Counted from the stretch's first letter, positions 45,240-58,200 are shown. The stretch: DNA of 64,000 nt from Thereva unica (GCA_949987705.1 OX465281.1:9030001-9094000); one strand, 5' to 3'. Made by a program: numbers and translations. The notes: generated from the sequence alone by a model not told the origin.

Positions 45240-46499
45240 ATGACTGCGACGCCGGCTTCGCCGACCTCAACTGAGGACTGTAACCTTGCGTTTGCGAAGC
45301 AGCGATTTTCTATCGCCTTCGCCAACATCCGTTTGCTACAAACGAATTTCGACTCTGTGTCGTGCCATCTCTTATCTAATTCACCCCATATCTTCGCGCT
45401 AAGTGAGACCCAAATCTTACCTAATGATGTCTTAGATCATTACCAGGTTTCCGGGTACTCATTAGTGCATAATCTCTCCCCCCATAGGGGAGTTGCCATA
45501 TATATTAGGAAAGACGTAGCTTTTCAGAAGGTGTACAACAGTACATCGCCTGACTTTAACCACCTCGGCCTCAAAATTTTACTTCATAAGCACGTCATTT
45601 TCTTCTGTTTTCTATACAGGAGCCCTAATATAAATAATGAAGCCTCCTCCTTAGCATTTGACGCTATCTCTGAACGTATCTCCGAATTCTTATCCTTATA
45701 CCCGGAATGTGAAATCATTGTTGCGGGTGATTTCAACGTTCACAACACAAATTGGCTGAATTATTCAAATGGCACCAGTGTTTCTGGCCGGGATGCCGAG
45801 CTCTTTGCAGAGACTAATAACCTTCACCAATTGGTTAAGTGCCCTACACGAGTTCCTGACGCTGTAGATCAAGGGGCCCATCTCCTTGATCTTTTTCTCA
45901 CCTCCCACCCTACACGGTACTCCATCGAAGTTCATTCACCTCTAGGCAGCTCAGACCACTGCCTGGTCAGCGCAAGCTTCCCATACCAATTATCCGTCTC
46001 AACCATACCAGCTCCTAGAAGAACTGTGTGGCACTATGGGAAAGCCAATTGGCTGGGGCTTATTCGCTTCTTCCAAGCCGCTGACTGGGACCTATGTTTT
46101 GAGAATCGCGATGCCAACTTTTCCGCTCTCTGCATCTCAAAAATCATATTGGCAGGAATGCGTTTATTCATTCCCCATTCTACCAAATCCATTAAGCCAA
46201 GGCCGCATGGATGGTTTAATCAAGAATGTATGAACGCGATTAAAGCCAAAGAATCCGCCTATAGAGAGTTCAGGCATTCCCTGAGCGAATCATCCCGACG
46301 TGAGTACATCAGGTTGAGAAATGTCTGCAAAACCACCATCAAGCAAACCAAAGCCTCCTACGATGACAGGTTAAGAAACAAACTCATTAACACCTCTGCT
46401 GGCAGTAAAAACTTCTGGTCCTTGGTAACCTCCATCAGGAAAAATTTTAACACATCGTCGCGTCGTCTCCTCCCTTCATTCACGATGGGAAGGTATTAA
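45240..46499 (+). pseudogene. LINE-A ORF2 part 1: endonuclease and linker
   Basis: An ATG at 45240 fits the start of ORF2; the same frame is open upstream to 45147. APE-type endonuclease: FANIRLLQTNFDSV, FALSETQI (catalytic Glu), HRGVAIYIRKDV, AGDFNVHNTNWLNYS (catalytic Asp/Asn), LLDLFLTSHPTRYS, SSDHCLVSASF (catalytic SDH). The linker to RT follows, with NWLGLIRFFQAADWDLCF. A one-base frame change near 46465, after TSIRKNFN, leads to the stop at 46497-46499; RT continues in another frame. Role: nicks the target DNA to prime reverse transcription. Confidence 0.85.
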
Positions 46500-47464
46500 C
46501 AGAAAGCAAATCCAAGGCTGACTTACTCGCATCTCTGTTTGCCTCCAATTCTTCCTTGCCTGATACTGCCGTGCAACCCCCCATTGTAGAGGGTTCTGCT
46601 CACTCAATGGGCAGAGTTTTCTTCAGAACTCGTGAAGTGTTCAAGTGTCTCAAGGAGCTCGATCCCAATAAATCCACTGGCCCTGATAAAATTCCCCCTA
46701 TGGTTCTTAAAAAATGCGCTTCACCTTTGGCTAAACCTCTGCGCAAACTCTTCGCCCTTTCTTACTTCTCCGGAGTTTTCCCTGACTCCTGGAAACTGGC
46801 TCATGTTCAGCCTATACCGAAAAAAGGTGATTCCAGCGACCCCTCTAACTACCGCCCAATAGCAATCACTTCTATCCTCTCCAAAATCATGGAGACATTA
46901 ATAAACAGAAGGCTTATGGAATATCTTGAACGCAACCAAATATTGGATGACAAGCAGTACGGCTTTAGATCGAAAAGATCTACTGGCGACCTCCTTGTAT
47001 GCCTAACTGAACACCTCTACCAAAACATTCATCGCTTTGGTGAATCCGGCCTGGTAGCTCTCGATATCTCCAAGGCCTTTGATAGAGTATGGCACCCCGC
47101 TCTATTGAGTAAACTCCATGCTATTGGCATCGACTTTCTTCTAAAGAATTGGATTGAGAGTTTCCTTTCCGACCGCTCAATCAAGGTAGTATTGGACGGC
47201 GTTGAATCTAATCCCCACTCCATCTCTGCAGGCGTTCCGCAGGGCTCTATTCTATCACCAGCTCTCTTCCTAGTTTTTATAAATGACCTGCTCTCAATTC
47301 CATCCAACTCACTTCACAGCTTCGCTGACGACAGTACTTTGCGTTACTCGTATAGCTTTGATAAAGCAAGACAAGCACGGGCCAGACCTTGTCTGCTTGA
47401 TCGTGAACTTATGTCCACTTCAATCAACAGGGACATAAAATTGATTCTTGATTGGGCCTCATGA
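46500..47464 (+). pseudogene. LINE-A ORF2 part 2: reverse transcriptase core
   Basis: Continues directly from part 1 after the frameshift. RT blocks in order: TGPDKIPPMVLKKCASPLAK, WKLAHVQPIPKKGD, NYRPIAITSILSKIMET, QYGFRSKRSTGDLLVCL, LDISKAFDRVWHPALLSK (first catalytic Asp), AGVPQGSILSPALFLVFIND and SFADDSTLRYSYSF (catalytic FADD at about 47325). A second frame change near 47452 cuts it after INRDIKLILDWAS. All RT active-site residues are present. Confidence 0.87.
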
Positions 47465-48183
47465 ATCAAGTTGAATTCAACGCACAGAAAACAAAATACT
47501 GTCTCTTCTTTATGAAAACGCGCTCCCCAATCCCTCCCATTAAAGTGGACAGTCTAGAACTGATGGCTGAACCATCCCTCAATATCCTGGGCATAACTTT
47601 AACTGAAGATCTGCGATGGAGTAATCACATATTCCAAATCGCTAAACAAGCATCTCAATGCTTGGGATTCCTTAAAAGATGCAAATTCCTCCTTCCGCCG
47701 TCGGCCAGGGCTATAATATACAAATCCTACATTCGGCCCCGCCTCGAATTCAACTCATATCTCTGGACAGGGGCACCGAGTACCACCTTAGCGTGGCTGG
47801 ACAAGGTGCAGAACCGCGCTCTCCAACTCATTGGGGACGACGTCATTTGCTCCAAAATTGATTCACTAAGTCACCGCAGGAATGTAGCAGCTCTGGTAAA
47901 ATTCTACCGCATCTACCATAACGACTGTTCCACCGAAATATATAATCTCCTGCCTTCACGGCGATGTTTTTCCCGCAACACAAGACTTGCCCATTCGGCT
48001 CATCCTCACTATCTACAGCCCTTATTTTCGCGCACACACCAGTTTAGTAATTCGTTCTTTTCGAGAACAACTCGACTGTGGAACAACCTTCCACAGTCAG
48101 TTTTCCCAAACTCATATAACACCCAAGAGTTTAAACGCAAGGTTCATCTCCACCTCCTCATGTACCCCCCAGACTCCCTTTAA
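47452..48183 (+). pseudogene. LINE-A ORF2 part 3: RT thumb and C-terminus
   Basis: Overlaps part 2 in another frame. Reads NQVEFNAQKTKYCLF, LNILGITLTEDLRWSNHIF, AKQASQCLGFLKRCKFLL, IYKSYIRPRLEFNSYLWTG, LSHRRNVAALVKFYRIYHND and RTTRLWNNLPQSVFPNSYN. Stop at 48181-48183. It matches 43.3-42.4 kb and the far end of the 15-kb copy almost residue for residue, so all three share a recent ancestor. Confidence 0.87.
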
Positions 48184-48318
48184 TCTATTTTATTCTTTCT
48201 CTATCCTTCGAGCTAAGCTTACTACCAGACACCTGACGTTGACATGTAAGACATGACGGACTGGTAGTACAAAGGGTGACACCTGAGCTTAGACTTTCAC
48301 ATAAAAAAAAAAAAAAAA

Positions 48319-50832
48319 TTGCCCTTTTCTTTCCATGCCCGCGAGTGGCTTTACCAAAGCACTCCCCCAACTAAATTCAAACAACTTCCAAAGCTGAAAA
48401 ATCGAATCGAATCGAACGAAAGTCCGGCTATTGAGTAATGCTAATGGCAAATTTTATGGTGACGAAGATAATTGCCTGTTTCTTTTTTTTCTATAAAATT
48501 TATGAAAACTCCAGTAAAGCCCCCTCGAAAGCATATTGAACAGCGCTCCAAATAACCTCCCCTGCCAGCGCTCCCAATTTTTCCCGCTGGGAGCTTAGGG
48601 CACAAAACATAGAGAAAAATGGGAAAAACTGTCGAAAATCAGGTTTTTTTAATTTGTTAATAACTTTTGTTTAACGCCACTTACATATTTATTATTTGGT
48701 ACAAATATCGCTTCTTAATGGCTGAAATAATGGTGTACTTAAGAAATTAAATGGATTGAAATTTTTAAGCAAACATAGAGCCAATCGTTCTTCTTTAATT
48801 TTATAAATTTCTTTTATCATAAACCTTTCCCTATGCTATCTCTCTACTAGCAACAAATTCATTCCCAAAATTTCCCCCAAAACATCGTTAAGTTTACAAC
48901 ATGCCAAACCGAAGAAGTCATGCCTCTGCTCTGCCATGTATGGAACTTCAATTTGATGTTATATGCAAAATTCAGCATGTGCACATCACAGCACGTTCTC
49001 CAGCAGCATAGGTTCCCCCCGTATGTATCAGTAATTGTCACCTAATTAACAATGTGTAGTTGATGCAATTATTAATGTCATCATGCCAAAAGGAGGCGCC
49101 TCTACTGAGTCCTGAGCATGAGGCACACAGAGAGTGCTGAAATTCAATTATGCCTCACATTATTACATGGCATAGCCACCAAAACTAGGGGGCGGGGGAT
49201 TGCGAGCGTGCATACCATGAAGGGATGAAAACGGATATCTTTGTTGCTTCTAGTCATAATTATGATGTTCCTGGCAGCCCATGCAAAGTGAATTATTGCC
49301 ATAATTTAGGCCATTAGTAAATGACATTGCATTTAGGAGTTTGTTGGTTATGCCCCTAAGAATTGCAGTATGGCCTAATGTGGGACGAAGTGGATTTGTG
49401 CTAAACAATATCGAATATCATGTGCTTTAATTTACTCCCCTAAAGGAGTATTGTCCTAGGTATGAGCAATTGTCCTGTTAAGCTGCGAAAGGTGATAAGT
49501 ATGCTTCAACATCGTAACGAAGTTGTTTATGTGAAAGTCCTGTATTTACCAAGATTTAAGATTGCCTAAATCGATTATGTTTGAAAGAAGACTTTCTTTT
49601 ATGGATCTGTTTGCTTTCTGCACTTACCTCGCTTTCTCTCGCCGACGATGAACCTCGCGTCCTTAAATATTTGACAAACCGCTTCCCTTCGCTGCCAGTT
49701 CAAATAAACGCTATCTTAAAGTCTCGGATTTATAAGGATTAACCTAGTAACAAGGACCAAAATAGTCTCATACAAACATTTCACCACCACCCATCCATTC
49801 CATCGACCACCCCCACCCTGGCCCGATTCAGTGCTGGTCCGCGTTAAAAAAGCGGAAAGCCAGCAAGGCACCTCTCGGCTGGGGCTTATTTAGACCGCAT
49901 TTTTCAGTTTTGTTGGCTCACCTTGAAGGACTCGAATTGCGAACGACCCCTCTTTAAGGATACTTACCCGTTTTTATCCGTGAAAAGATCTTATCTCCAG
50001 TGTCTAGGAGGCTTTAGGCAAACACTTTACAACCCAATTTGGAGGGCATTATCCAAGTTATGAATTTCTGCTCGAAAAATTTAAGCAGTTCCCTAAATGA
50101 TGTCGTAAGTATCTCTCCCTCTCTCTCTCTCTTCCGCTCGGTAATGGCGGCCTGATCTAAGGCTTTTACGCTATGAAAAAGGATAACACTTTTGGAATTA
50201 TCAAATTTACAGATTTTCTTGGTTTCCTTGTAAAGGGATAGGCGCAAGTTTTCTCGGTAAAAGTTTCCGGTTGGTTTTTCGGGGGGCTTTCATTCATTTA
50301 TCGCGGGACTACCCAAATCCAATGAGTGGGGATTCATCTTAAATAAATGTAATTACGGTGAATTTTTCATTTTGGGCTAAATAATTTATGCCGTCTTTAA
50401 GGTAACCTTAATTAGGGTACAGCGCCGGGCTCTGCCACCTTATTTTGGGATACATATCCTTGTTCATACATCATTTCCGAGTTTGTATCGTTTTTGTTTT
50501 GGGGGTATGATCTAATTTATTAAAGTGGCACTGCTTCACTATAGCAGATTTAAAGGATTACATCAAAACAATGCCAGATGGTTTTTAGTCCAGTTTTTAA
50601 GTGGATCATCGTTATAGCCCTTATTACATAAGTTTAAAGGCAGACTTATAGAAGCAGAGATCTTTTTTCCCTTAGATCATTTAATACAGGATATACCCGC
50701 TAAATTTACGAAGCGGCCGGCTGTTGATAGGTTTTGATATCTTTAAGTTATCACATCCTAGAGAGGAAAGAATTAAATCACTGGACTTTAGTAGACACCT
50801 TCAGAGTTAAGACCATCATGCGGTGGTGACAC
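48319..50832. other. unassigned, probably host intergenic or intronic
   Basis: No transposable element or gene recognised. There is a short (CT)n run at about 50115-50133. Confidence 0.3.
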
Positions 50833-51066
50833 AGGCCCCTGTGCTGAAAGTGGAGTCATCACGACACGACAAGTCGTTTAAGTTAAAGAATGCGGCGTTT
50901 CAATTGAATCGCCACTTTCAGTACAGGAGCCTTAAACTCAACTTAGCATTTCCACATATAGGGATAGGTGCATATGCTGAATGTCGTACGTAATTCGACT
51001 AAATCGTCTTTTTCTTCAACTCAAACGACTTGTCACGAATCACGACTCAACTTTCATCACAGAGAC
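50833..51066. mobile_element. MITE-like foldback element, copy 2
   Basis: Starts aggcccctgtgctgaaagt and follows copy 1 (2082-2303) through acgacaagtcgtttaagtt and cttaaactcaactta. The right end (cgactcaactttcatcacag) is more diverged. Same two-unit layout. Confidence 0.7.
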
Positions 51067-51214
51067 CACAGTTTATCTCACCCCTTCTTTTATCCAGATT
51101 TTTAACCTTTATAGGGAAGTTATTGTAATCGGTCCGAAAAGAGATAATTGTAATTTTCAACGTATTTTTATTTTTCAAGATCCAAATAGCATTTTAAACA
51201 AAAATTTGAGTAGA

Positions 51215-51250
51215 TGTATGTGTGTGTGTGCGTATGTATGTATGTATGTT
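51215..51250. repeat. (TG/TATG)n microsatellite
   Basis: Run of tgtg and tatg units. Confidence 0.85.
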
Positions 51251-51596
51251 GTAATTTTGTCCTGCACGATATCGCCCAAACCAAAAAGACGTCGTAGAGA
51301 TGTCGTTCGAAGCGTATCAACGAAATTATGAGCTGAGCAGATTTTCATAAAATTCGTTCGAGCCGTTTTTTTTTTTGGCTAAAACGACGTTTGTGATTAT
51401 TGTACCTGCACGATATCGCGTAAATCAAAGATGACATCGACTTCTTTGAAGTGCTAATCGAAGCTTATTGAAGTTAGCATTTCTGAAAAGAATTTTATAA
51501 CAATCGATCAAGCCGTTAAATAAAAAGACTTCTATTCGGGTAAAGGTCACAAGCACTTTAAATTGATTAGTTTTTTAAATTCTTTTATTTAACTTA

Positions 51597-52135
51597 CACT
51601 GTTTGTCGTCAAATTTTGGAAGTTAAATTTGACCCACTTCCCGGTTTCGGATAGAGCTGAAATTTTGCATACACGTTTAGTTTGGATGACAATGCAATCT
51701 GGCCATTTTGTAAAAATATCAAGATGGCTGGTTCCAAAATGGCGCCCGATTTTTGAAATTGTGCTCCGCGGCCCTCTGACATGGGTATCAAATGAAAGGA
51801 TATGACAGGTAGAACACAATAAGCTATGTGGCGTCATTCCAAATTCAAAATGGCGGCCAACACTAACACTGTTTGTCGTCAAATCTTGGAAGTTAAATTT
51901 GACCCACTTCCCGGTTTCGGATAGAGCTGAAATTTTGCATACACGTTTAGTTTGGATGACAATGCAATCTGGCCATTTTGTAAAAATATCAAGATGGCGG
52001 TTCCAAAATGGCGCCCGATTTTTGAAATTGTGCTCCGCGGCCCTCTGACATGGGTATCAAATGAAAGGATATGACAGGTAGAACACAATAAGCTATGTGG
52101 CGTCATTCCAAATTCAAAATGGCGGCCAACACTAA
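51597..52135 (-). repeat. 270-bp tandem duplication
   Basis: Units 51597-51866 and 51867-52135 differ by about two bases. Each contains gaagttaaatttgaccc, cccggtttcggatagag, several atggcgg/atggcgcc motifs and a gacatgggtatcaaatga block. A third, strongly diverged unit lies at about 52500-52690. Open frames spanning the units repeat with them and show no domain. Confidence 0.88.
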
Positions 52136-52694
52136 ATTGCGGAAAGCTTATAATAGACTAAAAAGTAGAAAATATAACCGATCAACTTCCAATTTTGCAC
52201 ACACTCGTAGTTCGGGTGGTTAATGTGTATGAATGATGAGATGAATAGTTGAGTTAAGGGTGAGTTGATAATAAAGAAGCAATACACGTTACAAAAAATC
52301 ACAAACAAACACAGAGATGCTGCTGTCAACTAAATTCAACTACTCAAATACTGAACTCATGTCCGTATGCATAATTTCAACTAAACCCAGGTAGCAGAGC
52401 TGAGTCGAGTTCAGTCAACCTTAACCCAACTCGACTCCCGTTTACATGTAGTTAGACTTGGGTTCAACTTGAGTTCAACTCATCATGTATAAGTACTAAA
52501 TGCAATCTGACCTTTTTGTAAAAAAATCAAGAAGACGGTTCCGAGATGGCGGCCGTTTTTGCAATTATGTTCCACCGAGCCCACGACATGGGTATCAAAT
52601 GAATACAGTAAACTGTGTGACGTAATTTTAAATCTAATAGAATTGCCATCATAAAATGGCGGAATACATATAATAAACTAAAAAGTAGAAAATA

Positions 52695-53085
52695 AAATAA
52701 ATGGTTAACAAAATTTTTTAAAAAAAATTCTTTTCATTAACTAAAAAATGTACTGAAGAGTAAAACATAAAAAATATTTTAAAGAAAGCGTGAAATTTCA
52801 ATTTTAATGAAAAAGTTAATTAAAAGAATGGCGCATTTTTCATCAAAAATTGAAAATATAACTGTAAATCGCGTGAGATTTACAATAACCCTCAATTTTT
52901 TGCTTTGTTAATTTCAAATTCTAACAAAATTTTTTGATGAAAAATGCGCCATTCTTTTAATTAACTTTTTCATTAAAATTGAAATTTCACGCTTTCTTTA
53001 AAATATTTTTTATGTTTTACTTTTCAGTACATTTTTTAGTTAATGAAAAGAATTTTTTTTAAAAAATTTTTTTAACCATTTATTT
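52695..53085. repeat. long hairpin: 157-bp arms, 77-bp loop
   Basis: Arms 52695-52851 and 52929-53085 are inverted copies differing at about two bases and one A-run length. Very AT-rich, no coding capacity. A transcript through it would fold into a ~157-bp duplex. It could be a foldback transposon, or a palindrome formed by inverted duplication during repair. Confidence 0.85.
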
Positions 53086-53704
53086 TTTTTAATATCATAC
53101 TCGTTGGAATGAAACCCGTTCTATATGACAACTTTCCTGGATTCAGCCGAGCCATAGCCAAAAATATTTCACTTGTCGAAATCGGAACACTACTTAAAAA
53201 GTGTAGCGAACGATGTTCGAAGGAAATGTTCGTTTGGGTATGTTCAGCAAAAACAATTTCTCTAGAAAAATCTTGTGGATTTACCACTATTATATGTAGT
53301 TATTTCAACTAGCTTCTCTCAGGATTACTTTGCCACCAGTTCTGGTACTAGTAAATTTTCCACTATTGCTAAACTTATTATAATAATTTCCAAGAAGTCA
53401 GTTTATTTCGTCTACGTTAATCGTACTAGGAAGTTGATCGTGTGGACCAAAAGGGTCAAACTCACAACCCAACTAGTTGTTCTTTGCCATTGGTCTAAGG
53501 CTGTCACGACTATTGAAATGGTGTCCACCACCCAGTGGACAAATCATTTTTACTCTTTTTCAGAAGCAAGAATTTTCTATCAGAAAGATAAAACTCACTT
53601 GGAATTGAAATTTTTGTTGAGCAAGTCATTAGATTAGGAAAGACAATAAATTTCATCCACGTTTTAGATTTGACGGCATCCAACATCACCATAACAATTT
53701 AAAA

Positions 53705-53930
53705 TCTAGTTTATTAGAAGACAGCCGATGCCAATGGCTTGGAGCTTAGATAACATATCACAGTGCCAATCTCTCTCAAAGCCCATAGGAATATCTAAGC
53801 CAACTAGACCAGACTCAATGATGAATGATGTTCTGTAAGAAACGCAAGATTTTCTAGGTCTAAAGCGGTTCTCTTTATTGTCTAATATTTGACGATTATA
53901 GATATTCCATACGTTTTGACAGTCTAGAGC
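53705..53930 (-). pseudogene. degenerate LINE-A-related RT fragment
   Basis: Reads LDNKENRFRPRKS, ESGLVGLDIPMGFERDWH and LSKLQAIGIGCLL, matching the LINE-A series LDDKQYGFRSKRS, ESGLVALDISKAFDRVWH, LSKLHAIGID. The equivalent catalytic Asp is kept. It is more diverged than the other copies and truncated at both ends. Confidence 0.65.
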
Positions 53931-53999
53931 TTGAGGAGTCCAACTACCACCTCAGAGGTCCATTGTTTGAAGTCTGACACTGGTCGAATCCGAGTCTTA

Positions 54000-55260
54000 A
54001 TGTTAGAGTTTCCCTTCTTATGAAGAAGGCGCACTTCTCAGCTGGGCTGAGAAACATTTACCACGACCACGTGGGCTCGGCTGAGACATGCAAACATAAA
54101 GAGTTAAGTACCAATAAAAATTGCATGCGAAACACATAAACAATCATTAGAGAGAAAAGAGACTCATTTTAAGGAGATCTTTGTTCGTGCTCACGCTAAA
54201 AACATCAATATTTTTATTTACATTAATGAACATGCGATTACCAGGCTCAAATCGGCCATAATTGGTGTTAGAGGAGTTGATGTGTAAGAGCGGTGGTCCA
54301 TGCGATTACCAGGCTCAAATCGGCCATAATTGGTGTTAGAGGAGTTGATGTGTAAGAGCGGTGGTCCCTCAAATTGTATCGGCTCTCTCTAAACGACGCA
54401 CGGCGCCTTAGAAAACCTGAATCGACACGTCCATTAAGAAGCTGGTGGACGAAAACAACATCGGCCACCTCACGACGCTTGAGGAGAGTGTTTAAGTTGA
54501 GTAACTTAAGTCGGTATTCATATGGTGGAAGAATTAAAGGGTCTTCCCAAGGAAGATGATTCAATGCGAATCGAACGAACCTACGTTGAACCGACTCAAT
54601 TTTTCCATCATGCGAAGAATAGTGAGGAGACCAAACCTGGGACGCATATTCAAGTAAAGGTCTGACAAGCGAAATGTAGAGGTGTTTAGTGATCAGGATG
54701 CTGTTAAATTCTTTGGACCACCTTTTTATAAAACCCAAGACTAAGCTACTCTTGGAAGAAATATAGTTGATATGAGTAGAAAAGTCCAGCTTGGTGTCAA
54801 ATCTAATCCCGAGATCTTTGACAAAATTAACACGGGGGACACCCTCACTAGAAAATGAGTAGTTATAAATTATAGGATCACGTCGCCTACAAAAAGTCAT
54901 GACTTCGCATTTACTAATATTAAGAACCAGGTTGTTGTTAGCGCACCAAGAGTAAAAGGTGTCGAGGTCGACTTGCAAAAGTTTGCAGTCCTCCATACTC
55001 TTTACGTGACGGTACAATTTGATGTCATCAGCATAAATCAAGATTCTGCAGTGTCTTAGCAAGCTAACAATATCATCAATAGAAAGAATAAAGAAGATAG
55101 GGCCAAGATGACTGCCTTGAGGGACACCGGATGACGCCTCAATGGTCGCGGATTTGGATCCACGGAAAAGGACTTGGTAGGCCCGGAACCAGCTATTAAG
55201 GCATCAACCAGCTTAATAAAGAGGGCTCTGGACAATCCAACTTTGTTGAAACACATCGAA
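54000..55260 (-). pseudogene. LINE-C copy 2, 5'-truncated RT
   Basis: Jockey-like RT read leftward: WFRAYQVLFRGSKSATIEAS, GVPQGSHLGPIFFILSIDD, RILIYADDIKLYR (catalytic YADD at about 55030), WCANNNLVLNISKCEVMTF, VKDLGIRFDTKLDFSTHI, VRPLLEYASQVWSP and RRREVADV-like motifs. The frame before 55062 is broken by stops. A 68-bp tandem duplication at 54231-54366 shifts the C-terminal frame. The 3' UTR (54170-54000) matches that of copy 1 at 6500-6630. The endonuclease is missing. Confidence 0.88.
54231..54366 (-). repeat. 68-bp tandem duplication in LINE-C copy 2
   Basis: 54231-54298 and 54299-54366 are identical by eye; copy 1 of LINE-C has the unit once. Since 68 is not a multiple of three it breaks the RT C-terminus. 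Confidence 0.92.
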
Positions 55261-58200
55261 CTGTATTGGCCTGTATTCTAAGCACTTTCATTCTGTGCCG
55301 TCACTTAACGCGGCTAAGGAAATATTGCGGCGAAGTAGATAGGATGTCAGGACAGTTGAATGACACTCACTGCGCACTGAACTAACATTTCTGGAGGATA
55401 CATATAGTTCAGAGAGGCGGATGTGTGGATGTGGCCTTCATGTTCGCTGTGAGTGGCCCACGATAGCTCGAATAGTCAAGTCTAAGCGACAAGCAAACGG
55501 GGAGGTGACTGAATCTATTCAAGCCGTCTGGCATACAAATATGAGGAATAGGGCTGTAGTACAATAGGTCAAGTAAGTGACTACAGTACTTTTAGAACCA
55601 ATAACTAACCAAGAAGAAGATCTTTCCGACTTTCTGTTCGACATTGCATCTGATGGTAGAATCGTCGTCAGTGTTATGAAAATATTCCTTCCCTGCACCT
55701 CACGACCCTCATTATGGTGCAGCAGAATCAGTATCATAAAGCTTGATAAACTTAAGTGCTATTCCCCAAACTCAGCGAACAGACTAGGTTAAACCATCAG
55801 AGAAGGCTCCAGTGCCTTCAGTTATGCACTCGTCCGTAAAAATAAATATTCACATCTTCCGATCTTCTTTCGGGGTATGAACCATTACCTATGAGGCCTC
55901 TATGATACCCCTCGGTCACCGTGGACTCTGGGTTTTCATTATCCTCTCAATGGGTATGACGAACTCCCTGATCTCTTTGGTAATTGCTCTTTGGTGATCT
56001 TCAAATGCTAATATTTGGTTTAGTCGGATGACATGCAGAATCCGGTTTTATCGAAAGCGCTGAGACTGTTACGATCTTCATATAATGAAGGTCCAGCTAG
56101 CGTAACGTAGGGACAAGTGGAGCAAAGACTTCAAGAAGCCCAAAGTCCTACAAGGGCTATAGCCCCCCCATTTAAGCAGGAGAATACATGCAATTAGTAA
56201 TTTTGCGAATTGGTCTATCTGGTGGTTGTTTTATTGAAATTTATAAACGTAAAAGGCTTCGACCTTCTTTAAATTTTAGTCAACCATTGATTTTTTTACA
56301 GGCAATGGTTAATATAAAAAAAGCCTCTTTTCCAATATGTACCTTCAAAAGCCAGTTTTTATTAATGTTACGAGTGGCTTAAGCATTAATGCTTGGGAAT
56401 TCATAATCTCTTTAACTACCGATCCACACACATTTACAAACCAACATTTAAATTGAACCAAAGCCCTCGTTAAGGATTAGTATAGTTCAGCATTTATTTA
56501 GTAAGAACACTCGAAACGTACACAGGCCACCCACACACACAGGCAAACATTTTAATATATTAAATATAAATGAAAAGCCCCAGCAATGAAATTGGGAAAT
56601 ATTTTTAAGACAAATCTTTTAGTAATCCTCTTGGGCAAAAAGCATTCGGTCCTATTTGAACAAGTGTCGGCACACAGCAATACAATTTCATTTCGTTAAC
56701 CATCGAGTCAATAGAAAGCAAATTTAAAAGGACTAACTGAGAGGGGCCAGAGCCCGAGAGACCCGGGCCAGCCAGATGGGGCCCGACCTTAATCTCTATC
56801 AATATTGCTGTCATTGGCCTACCCTTCGGAATTTTTGTGCAAAAGGACCTTCATTCCGGCAAGGATTTAATCGGATTTTCGTTCTGCTCCCATTGGAGCA
56901 TATTTCATGATACTTCTCTAATTGAGACAATCCTTTCGACGGATTCGTACAAATTCATACATAACAGAAACAATCGAACCGAACAAGCCCTGCTTTACGA
57001 GTCCTTCGAGAGGCGGCCTAAAGCTCTCTATGATTTGTTGCCCTCAGGACGACGTTTTCCACTGTTGCTTTTGTGTGCCCCGGGTACATGACTTTGCCGG
57101 GGTATTGGCGCTGTCACCCGGGCGCCTTAATTTGCACTTGGGTTAGTTACACTGTGGAGGATTCATTTGTTATTTCCAAATCCTTGCCTTTGTCTTGCTG
57201 CAGTAGAAATGGTGACAAAAAAGGATTCCTGCTCCCTGCAAAAAAAGAGGAAAAAATGTGCCAAGTTCAGTTTGCTTTTCGTTGTGTTTATTTTGCACTT
57301 ATCCTGATTGCTTTGGCGCAGAAAGGAATCTTCTTTTCAGTTTTAGACAACGCAGACTTAGGCATTCCTTATGTAGATGATAATAATGGAATAACGAGCG
57401 TCTAACCGCCTTGAAAGCACTCGAGAGTCAACAGCTAATTCGCTGGGAAAACACTGGCCCCGTGGATGCACTTGCACAAAAATGAGAGAACTCTTCTCAA
57501 AAGGAACTGAAGCTAGTCGGACCTGTAGAGTCGTGTGCCTGCAGCCCATTAAGGACGAGATTTGCATTTGCACTTAGAGGTGAGGAGAAGTTCGTTTTTT
57601 TGTAGCCTGCTCAGGACTGAAAGCGGTGCTCCTTGATGTTCTATTTACATTCGTTGAATATTCATCAGTTTCTTGTGCTGCAGCACCGGGGTCTTGGGTA
57701 CTGCCAAGATGTGGCCAGAAATCAACGTTATACCTTTTTGCATATAAGCACACAAATATGAATTCTCTGTAGGTATATAGTCCACTTTGTGCACCTTTAA
57801 GGCTTTTTCTAATGATTCTCGATATTATTCCATGCAGTTATATGCACAAACCTTTTTCACCCCTTGCAACCTGTAATTTACGATTTTTTATAGCGAATTT
57901 CTTCACTGTCAGGACGCTGCGATGTGGCACACAATTCCTCATTTATTATAGGAATTATATTCATAAAACAAAAAATGCAAATTGAGGTCAAGGTGGTATT
58001 TCACAATTCATGCAAAATTATTCCAGGTGTAATTATTTCCCTGCTTTTTACCTGAGTCTTTCCCATTTTTATTAGTCCAAATAAAATCATGCACTGCAGT
58101 TCAGACAGAGTTCTTGGGAGGATGGTGGCAGGTCATGTTGCTGCAAAAAGTTTATTTACGAAGTCCTGTCAGAGAATATTCACAGAGAGTATTTTTTCCC

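Larger units (their letters stand above)
45153..48318 (+). mobile_element. LINE-A copy 2, near full-length ORF2
   Basis: The most complete LINE-A copy: endonuclease and RT frames from 45240 to 48183, a short 3' UTR with the family hairpin-like cactaccag/ctggtagt block, and a poly(A) tail at 48303-48318. The 5' end abuts the Harbinger-like element at 45152. No ORF1 is seen, so it is either 5'-truncated or entered a family that lacks one here. Two frameshifts disable it. Confidence 0.85.
51090..53500 (-). mobile_element. dispersed repeat, copy 2, interrupted
   Basis: Inverted relative to copy 1 at 35826-37214. Matching parts are about 51108-51525 (end block and two ~145-bp units) and about 53094-53500 (other end, including a tccacacgat flank shared with copy 1). 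The middle (51550-53093) is unrelated to copy 1 and holds a tandem duplication and a long hairpin, so later insertions are likely. No coding capacity. Confidence 0.5.

Noticed and set aside
55577..55792. Possible host exon at 55.5-55.8 kb
   Set aside because: Open on both strands by chance length only; no splice-site pair, no composition shift and no recognisable motif.
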